Shown in pieces: positions 58,535 to 64,000 of a stretch of DNA of 64,000 bases; within the stretch, counting starts at the first letter, position 1, and the number at the start of each line of letters is the position of its first letter. Source of the stretch: Coxiella endosymbiont of Dermacentor marginatus (lineage in GTDB: Bacteria > Pseudomonadota > Gammaproteobacteria > Coxiellales > Coxiellaceae). A program made the translations under genes and the position numbers. The DNA lies in the NCBI RefSeq assembly GCF_907164955.1, contig NZ_OU015521.1, positions 558,001 through 622,000 on the forward strand, in the 5' to 3' direction. A model generated the notes under the pieces. The model made no database searches and was not told the DNA's origin. It worked only from the letters and a program-made list of their open reading frames with translations.

Positions 58535-58645
58535 CTAACTATCTTTTACCTTCCTAATAACTTCCTTCTTAAATTCTGGCCAATCACGTGTATTTAAAAA
58601 GTCAAGATTTGACAAATTGATAGATGGACTTACTTCAGTCGTATT
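58535..58645 (-). pseudogene. Unidentified coding-like remnant
   Basis: On the minus strand a frame of about 35 codons ending at TAG (58537-58535) reads NLDFLNTRDWPEFKKEVIRK and a few more residues. Its amino acid composition is protein-like and ends with a plausible C-terminus, but there is an upstream stop and no recognised family. It may be the tail of a decayed gene between dacA and lipB. Confidence 0.3.
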
Positions 58646-58717
58646 AGCAACGAGCGTTTAACGTAAATGCTATTTCTGGTATCCGATCCGAACTACATCT
58701 CAGGGCTACTACCCTGA

Positions 58718-58909
58718 CTATTTATTGTATCTGAATATTACTATTTGTAGGAACATAATAATCTTTCCATTAGTCGAAAATATGTATGTTTCTACCACGT
58801 GTACCTCTCTGGTTTGGTTGGCAGCCTCTTTAGTACTATAATAAACAAAGGTGAAAATTTTTTTAGATAAACCACTCGGATAGTTTAATTGAATCAAGAG
58901 GTCTTTCAA
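58718..58909 (-). pseudogene. Possible YbeD (DUF493) remnant
   Basis: In E. coli, ybeD lies between dacA and lipB; here the same interval contains a 63-codon minus-strand frame. It begins MKDLLIQLNYPSGLSKKIFT and later has STNGKIIMFLQIVIF, which resembles the SSxGKYxSLxVxI strand of the DUF493 family. The frame ends early, before the C-terminal helix and strand. Similarity is weak, and the call relies partly on position. Confidence 0.33.
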
Positions 58910-59029
58910 TTAGTGTCGTGTCCCAGTGGTAACGTCTTCCTTTGGAAAAATCATTTCCGATTTATTTAAGATTAGGTTTTAATATAATTTCCAAGGTTCT
59001 GTTAGTAAAAAAAGAGTTTTAATGCTCCT

Positions 59030-60292
59030 TTATAATGTTTTGTTAAAGATCCACTTAAAGAATAATGCAATATGGTCCCATATTCGAGATAATGGGCTTG
59101 CTATAGGATCTTTTTGCAATGCAATTAAAGATGCGGTGATAATTGGTTTTTCATTGAATGTAATATTAATCACGCCGTAAGATTGGCCTTTTTTTAATGG
59201 AGCTTGTAAATAAGATTCTAAAAATTGTATAGTGGCTTTTAAATTTTTTTTATCACTTGTAGGAAAGGTAACATATAAAGAATTTGCTAAACCAAAAGCA
59301 ACACGTTTCTTTTTACCAAACCAAATTCGTTTTTGAGTAATTGGTGCATAGGCATCGAATAGTCGTTGCGTTTGATAAAAACGAAATCCGTAATTCAACA
59401 AAACTTCGGAATTATCCATACGATCACTATCGGTGGGTGCACCTAACACTACAGAAATTAATCGCATCCTTCTGCGCTGCGCGGATGCGATTAAACAATA
59501 GCCTGATTTTTCGGTATACCCCGTTTTTAAACCGTCTACAGAATTATCACGCCATAGTAAACGATTGCGACTTGGTTGCTTAATATTATTATAAGTTAAC
59601 CATTTTTCAGAAAAGAAATGATAATATTCGGGAAATTCTTTGATAAGAGCGCGGGTTAAAAGAGCCATGTCATAAGCAGTAGAGTAATGATGAGCGTTGG
59701 GTAATCCTGTCGAATCCACATAATGCGAATTTTTCATTCCAATGCGCTGTGCCACTTGGTTCATCATTTGAACAAAGGTCTGTTCTGTTCCTGCAATATA
59801 TTGGGCTACTGTCACGCAGGCATCATTTCCGGAAGCAACAATAATTCCCTTAATGAGAGAATTAACTGGTACGTATGAGCCTTCTTTTAAAAACATACGA
59901 GAACCGCCTGTTTTCCATGCATTAACACTAACTGCTACTTTATCATCTAAATGTATTTGTTTGTTCTTAAGTGCCTGAAAGGTTAAATAAAGTGTCATTA
60001 ATTTGGTTAAACTTGCAGGCTGTAAGCGCTGATTCATATTTTTTTCAGCAATAACAGCTCCGGAATTGACATCCATTAATACGTAACCTTTCATGTTTAA
60101 ATTGGGCAAAATAGGTGTTAAGGAATGTAGTGTTTCTGGTGTTGAGTTCGTAGCGTTTTTTGATAAATTTAATTTTTTTTGAGTGGTGATACTATTTAGG
60201 TTAGCTGATAAAACAGTAATCATTCCAAAAGTAATAGATAAGCCGATTACATAAAAAAAAATAACTCTTATACGTGAAGACAAAAACTTCAT
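59030..60292 (-). CDS. dacA: D-alanyl-D-alanine carboxypeptidase (PBP5/6 type)
   Basis: Trims the terminal D-Ala from peptidoglycan stem peptides. The start at 60292 is supported by GAGGAAA upstream; a TTG at 60307 is in frame. An N-terminal hydrophobic segment acts as signal or anchor. The serine hydrolase motifs are intact: SLTK (Ser94, Lys97), SGN (154-156) and KTG (256-258). A PBP5-like C-terminal domain follows. The 420 residues are close to the family size. Confidence 0.94.
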   Translation of the reverse strand: MKFLSSRIRVIFFYVIGLSITFGMITVLSANLNSITTQKKLNLSKNATNSTPETLHSLTPILPNLNMKGYVLMDVNSGAVIAEKNMNQRLQPASLTKLMTLYLTFQALKNKQIHLDDKVAVSVNAWKTGGSRMFLKEGSYVPVNSLIKGIIVASGNDACVTVAQYIAGTEQTFVQMMNQVAQRIGMKNSHYVDSTGLPNAHHYSTAYDMALLTRALIKEFPEYYHFFSEKWLTYNNIKQPSRNRLLWRDNSVDGLKTGYTEKSGYCLIASAQRRRMRLISVVLGAPTDSDRMDNSEVLLNYGFRFYQTQRLFDAYAPITQKRIWFGKKKRVAFGLANSLYVTFPTSDKKNLKATIQFLESYLQAPLKKGQSYGVINITFNEKPIITASLIALQKDPIASPLSRIWDHIALFFKWIFNKTL

Positions 60293-60348
60293 GTCAGGTT
60301 TCCTCAAGCAGGTAGTTTTATTGGATTTTGAAATCCTATCGCATTTTA

Positions 60349-60389
60349 CACTTATAAAAAAGGGACATAAAGCCCCTTTTTTATAAGTG
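60349..60389. terminator. Bidirectional terminator after the OmpA-like gene
   Basis: CACTTATAAAAAAGGG (60349-60364) pairs perfectly with CCCTTTTTTATAAGTG (60374-60389) with a 9-nt loop. The A6-GGG / CCC-T6 core resembles an intrinsic terminator on both strands. It lies 32 bases beyond the end of the OmpA-like gene and before dacA on the minus strand. Confidence 0.7.
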
Positions 60390-60420
60390 AACGTTTTTCT
60401 CCTTAGAATCTAATTTAAGT

Positions 60421-61143
60421 TTAGAATCTATAAGTCAGACCTACTATAGTTGAATTCAAATTGGGTAGGTAATTAGGACTGCTAATGGGGTCTTTTCCAA
60501 AAATACGGGAATAGGAAACATCAACAGCTAGGCTAGGAGTGAGGTTATAACCAATACCAGTACCTACTTTAGGTCGAACAAGATCCCTAGAACTTGCTTT
60601 CCAGAAGGTTATTGGATGATTACCAAATTTTGCCTTTAAAGCACTATTGTTTTCGTGAACGTAAGCAACCCCACCTTCTACAAAAGCATAGAAATTATTG
60701 AAAGGGATATTCGCTTTGCCCATCAAGTCGAAAGCATATAAGGAAGTCTTAGTCGTTTCTGTAGAACGACTTTGGCTTAAAGGATTATCTTTGGTCAAAG
60801 GTTGGAAAGTCAAAGTTCGGTAAATTGGATGATACCCACTAAGACCAGTTTCAATACTAAAATATTGGTTGACGTCATATCCGGCAATAATATGACCTTT
60901 AAATCCAGAACTTTTTTTATCGTCGCCGCTCAGTGTAGGCCGAACACCGAGTGGGGCTATAATTCCAGCTGGAAAACCAATAACTCTATTATCTTTAGGG
61001 TCAGCCCAACTGTAGCCCCCCTCGCCACGAACATAAAAGCCAGTGCTATTGGAACCCGATGAATCCATCGAATCAGCTAAAGCACCAGTGCAAAGACCAA
61101 AAGTGGCAACAGCTGTCGCGCCGATTGCAATTTTTTTCAACAT
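60421..61143 (-). CDS. OmpA-like outer membrane beta-barrel protein
   Basis: A 240-residue outer membrane protein. A signal peptide with cleavage after ALA (near residue 23) is followed by alternating strands typical of an eight-strand barrel: GFYVRGEGGYSWADP, GHIIAGYDVNQYFSIETGL, FYAFVEGGVAYVHE and VGTGIGYNLTPSLAVDVSYSR. It ends with TYRF, whose C-terminal Phe is the usual barrel assembly signal. There is no C-terminal peptidoglycan-binding OmpA domain. From memory, an OmpA-like protein encoded next to dacA in Coxiella burnetii acts in host-cell invasion. Insertion needs the BAM complex (BamE at 39167). Confidence 0.83.
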   Translation of the reverse strand: MLKKIAIGATAVATFGLCTGALADSMDSSGSNSTGFYVRGEGGYSWADPKDNRVIGFPAGIIAPLGVRPTLSGDDKKSSGFKGHIIAGYDVNQYFSIETGLSGYHPIYRTLTFQPLTKDNPLSQSRSTETTKTSLYAFDLMGKANIPFNNFYAFVEGGVAYVHENNSALKAKFGNHPITFWKASSRDLVRPKVGTGIGYNLTPSLAVDVSYSRIFGKDPISSPNYLPNLNSTIVGLTYRF

Positions 61144-62007
61144 AAAAATTATTCCTCTTTTTTACTTATTTTTTACTTAATTCGTAACATGAACACCCAT
61201 CCAGAACCAGTGCTGGATTAAACGAAGATCCGTCAGGCATAAAACACCAAAGGAAAGGAAACGATACAACATTTCCTTAACGAGATCCATCAGGGACATA
61301 ATTCTAATAAATAAGCTACAGATGTGTCAATACGCTTTGGAATTTTTCAGAATTTTATTTAATGTTAATTTTTTTATTAAGAGAGATCTTTTATATAGAG
61401 AAATTCTAAAGTTTCTATTTAGAACCAGTATGTTATGTATTTATTAAGAAGTAAATTCAAATTATCGAAATTGAGACTTTATTTTATAAAGAATTAGATT
61501 ACATATCGTGTAGTCGACCGTGCTCACAATTTAATTTTTTGCTATGAAAGTGTTTTAGTTTATGATTCACCTTAATATGTGCTACATTCAGCCTCATTAA
61601 GTTGCTTTAAAATACGTAACTGGCTGGTGTAAATAATTTCTTACATTTCCAGGAAAGTTTTATTTCCGTTTTGTTTTCTCTTTATTGAAGAAGAGAAAAC
61701 GAACTAAACCAAACTGTAGTTAAAACCCAAGAATCGTAAGACAGTTTAGAGTAAATAAAGTAATTGCTTAGGATAACCCATGTGGAATTAGGAATTTCTG
61801 AAAATAGATCCGATAACATAATCGATGACAACTACCGAGAAAGTATTTAAGTAGGTATTATCTCGAATGCGGTTATATAATAATATTCTTAGAAAAGCAT
61901 TATCCAAAGTTCTTTAGTTAATTTCAACTTAGCTTTAAGTTCCGATAAAACTTGGTTGACTAAAATCATAAAATTATCGATTCTTTAAAATAGTATGAGG
62001 ATTAATT
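61144..62007. other. Gene-free stretch
   Basis: I see no gene, RNA or long hairpin in these 864 bases between the divergent OmpA-like gene and ndk. It must contain the promoters of both. Confidence 0.5.
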
Positions 62008-62451
62008 ATGGCTATTGAACAAACTTTATCAATTATTAAGCCGGATGCGGTTTCTAAGAATGTAGTCGGCGAAATTTACACACGTTTTAAACAATATCAC
62101 CTTAAAATTGTTGCAGCAAAAATGCAACATTTGAGTGAAAAACAAGCAAAAGCATTCTACGTCGTTCATAAAGAACGTCCATTTTACAGAGAATTAGTTA
62201 AGTTTATGATCCGGGGTCCAATTATGATTCAAGTGCTTGAAGGTGAGAATGCGATTGCTAAAAATCGTGAGCTCATGGGAGCCACTGACCCTAAAAAAGC
62301 AGCACCTGGGACTATTCGAGCTGACTTTGCGGATTCTATCGATGCCAATGCTGTGCATGGTTCTGATAGCCAAGAGACAGCAAAAGAAGAAATTTCTTTT
62401 TTTTTCAAGCCAGAGGAAATTTTTTCAAGTTTTGAGTATTTAAATGCTTGA
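62008..62451 (+). CDS. ndk: Nucleoside diphosphate kinase
   Basis: Balances nucleoside triphosphates using ATP. The 147-residue protein begins with the canonical [15 protein letters not shown]. The active-site histidine is His117 in NAVHGSDS, preceded by [15 protein letters not shown] precedes the ATG. The end overlaps the ispA start by eight bases. Confidence 0.96.
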   Translation: MAIEQTLSIIKPDAVSKNVVGEIYTRFKQYHLKIVAAKMQHLSEKQAKAFYVVHKERPFYRELVKFMIRGPIMIQVLEGENAIAKNRELMGATDPKKAAPGTIRADFADSIDANAVHGSDSQETAKEEISFFFKPEEIFSSFEYLNA

Positions 62452-63232
62452 CTTTATCTCAACATATCGAAATCGTATTAATCATCAACTGGAAAATTTA
62501 CTACCGGCTCGCACACAATCGCCTGAACGTTTACATCAAGCAATGCATTATACTGTTATGTCTAAAGGAAAACGATTACGTCCGTTGCTAACATATGCAA
62601 CGGGACTTTGGCTTGAAGTTGAGCCCATGAAAATGGATAATGTGGCTTGTGCTATCGAACTCATTCATTGTTATTCATTAGTTCATGATGATTTACCGGC
62701 AATGGATAACGATAATTACCGTCGAGGTAGACTCAGTTGTCATAAAGCTTTTGATGAAGCAACAGCTATATTAGTCGGAGATGCTTTGCAGTCATTGGCT
62801 TTTGAAATATTAGCCAGAGAAAATAATTCTCGTTTAATAGCTACTTTAGCGCACGCTTCCGGTTCTTTGGGTATGGCTGGTGGCCAACAACTCGATTTAG
62901 CTGGAAAAAATGATGAAAATGTTCATCAATTAAAAACCGGTGCTTTATTTCGCGCAGCTGTCGAATTAAGTGCGCTTTGCGCAAAATGTTCAGATGGAAA
63001 ACTAATTCAGCAATTGCGTGAATTAGGTACAACTGTTGGGTTAATTTTTCAATGGCAAGATAATTTAGCTGATCAAGTTCAATTGGAGGCAAAAACACAA
63101 AATTTTATTAGTGAAAATATTGCTTTTTTATTTAAAAAAGCAGAGCAATTAATAGCTAATTTAGATGGAGATGTCACTTTTATTAATTTAATAATTAATT
63201 CCTTACGACGAATTTCCTCTCAAAGTTCTTAA
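62444..63232 (+). CDS. ispA: Farnesyl-diphosphate synthase, damaged second motif
   Basis: Related to IspA, which condenses DMAPP and two IPP to farnesyl diphosphate. The first half is normal: [13 protein letters not shown] (42-54), the first motif DDLPAMD (82-88) with NYRRG, and [12 protein letters not shown]. The second aspartate motif, normally FQxxDDILD, reads FQWQDNLAD (202-210), and the following GDTxxLGKxxGSDxxxxKxTYPALLG block is missing. Total length is 262 against about 299. The frame is still open, but loss of the DDxxD and downstream lysine makes normal activity doubtful. It may be a recent pseudogene or an altered enzyme. Confidence 0.8.
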   Translation: MLDFISTYRNRINHQLENLLPARTQSPERLHQAMHYTVMSKGKRLRPLLTYATGLWLEVEPMKMDNVACAIELIHCYSLVHDDLPAMDNDNYRRGRLSCHKAFDEATAILVGDALQSLAFEILARENNSRLIATLAHASGSLGMAGGQQLDLAGKNDENVHQLKTGALFRAAVELSALCAKCSDGKLIQQLRELGTTVGLIFQWQDNLADQVQLEAKTQNFISENIAFLFKKAEQLIANLDGDVTFINLIINSLRRISSQSS

Positions 63233-64000
63233 ATCAATTTTTAGGTTTATTCATTAGGTTGTTTATCTATGATAGGTTTATCTAAGGGTACGGGTAGTCA
63301 TTAAAGTGCTTCTCGAGTTAATCCTTCAGTTCGTGTAATGTTCTTCCAAAAAATCTACTTTTTTTATGCATTAGTGGTTTCATTATTTTCTTTTTTTGAT
63401 ATTTTACCCTTTAAAAAACAGATTTATTTTTCATTTAGGGTGAAAATACTCATATAAGATAGTTCCATTTGAAGTTTCAAGATGATCTTTTCTAAAAAAT
63501 AAAAATCGGGAAGTCAGTCACAAATTAGGAATCTATCGATCATTTTATTACACCTAATACATACATCTACATCTTTAAAGTAGCTCTCAAAATGAACTTA
63601 TATAATCTTGCACAATATTATGAATTCAAAGGTTTGAGGACAGAATACTTTTGGAGGGAAGTTATACTGTCCACTATGAAGCTTTTAGTTTACTTAAACT
63701 AGATTAGATTAGTAGAAAAATAGTAGCAATAATAATAATCACTTGATACAATTCTCTAATTTTCTTCTTATCAAATTCGATGTATGACGATAACTGCCTG
63801 TGTGTGAGTATTATCTAGTTTTGTTCTTAAAATGCAATATTCTCTATCTAGAACCACGACTTTTTTCCAATTTGGAATTTAAGAATGTGTACAGTAGTGT
63901 TTTAAATGCTGTTTCTATTTCTCGAAGGTAGTGCTTTATTTAAGTTCTTCCATCTATGAAAAGTATGAATTCATTAATCATCTTAAACGCAGAGATTACT
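63233..64000. other. Gene-free stretch to the window end
   Basis: No gene or RNA is recognised. Frames are broken throughout and no strong hairpin was seen. Confidence 0.5.

Noticed and set aside
1-64000. CRISPR arrays, insertion sequences, prophage or toxin-antitoxin islands
   Set aside because: No regularly spaced repeats, transposase, integrase or phage structural genes were seen; ratA/ratB is better read as the conserved housekeeping pair.

Overview
The window looks like part of a reduced, decaying genome of a Coxiella-type gammaproteobacterium (order Legionellales), most likely a Coxiella-like tick endosymbiont. The proteins read as gammaproteobacterial, and several blocks follow conserved gammaproteobacterial order: ispB / rplU-rpmA-obgE, murJ-ribF-ileS-lspA, prfB-lysS, rpsP-(rimM)-trmD-rplS, ampE-aceE-aceF-lpd, ssrA-smpB-ratA-ratB-bamE-fur-nadK, grpE-dnaK-dnaJ-carA-carB-greA, lipB-lipA and ndk-ispA. 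The DNA is visibly AT-rich. Long stretches lack genes, several recognisable genes are broken, and no insertion sequence, phage or CRISPR array was seen. The genus assignment is inference from gene content and order remembered from Coxiella burnetii; no database search was possible.

Layout. Positions 1-1150 hold only a worn-out tRNA. 1153-10460 is a dense housekeeping block: isoprenoid chain (ispB), ribosomal proteins L21, L27 and S20, the ribosome GTPase Obg, lipid II flippase MurJ, FAD synthesis (ribF), IleRS and lipoprotein signal peptidase. 10461-13950 holds tRNA-Lys and the pantothenate pair panB-panC, between empty stretches. 13953-19122 holds a DUF1289 protein, prfB with its programmed +1 frameshift, lysS, ygfZ and an MFS transporter. 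19450-22758 is the rpsP-trmD-rplS operon, with rimM reduced to a frameshifted remnant, plus ffh. About 2 kb of empty sequence follows. 24761-35021 runs adk, a Kef-type antiporter, ampE, the pyruvate dehydrogenase operon and a BioC-like methyltransferase. 35875-41831 has an HU-like protein followed by a broken lysine-rich gene, then tmRNA, smpB, ratA, ratB, bamE, fur, nadK and grpE. 42649-51328 is dnaK, dnaJ, carAB and greA. 51449-57666 has a thioredoxin-like protein, a tandem repeat, a C-terminal remnant of a phosphofructokinase, a DedA-PAP2-LssY fusion and lipA/lipB. 59030-63232 has a penicillin-binding carboxypeptidase, an OmpA-like surface barrel, ndk and a damaged ispA.

How the genes fit together. 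The retained functions are translation, stress response, envelope building and cofactor supply. The cofactor genes (panB-panC, the bioC-like gene, ribF, lipA/lipB, nadK) fit a symbiont that makes B vitamins and related cofactors. Lipoate made by LipB/LipA is needed by the AceF subunit encoded in the same window. The losses fit ongoing reduction: rimM is broken, glycolytic pfk is reduced to a fragment, and farnesyl-diphosphate synthase has lost its second aspartate motif.

I found no clear candidate for a wholly new system. The most notable unexplained items are several long, near-perfect hairpins of unrelated sequence in gene-free DNA, a 3 x 21-bp repeat encoding a heptad, a lysine-rich gene broken at a run of A behind a strong ribosome site, and a partial duplication of the tRNA-Lys 3' end.
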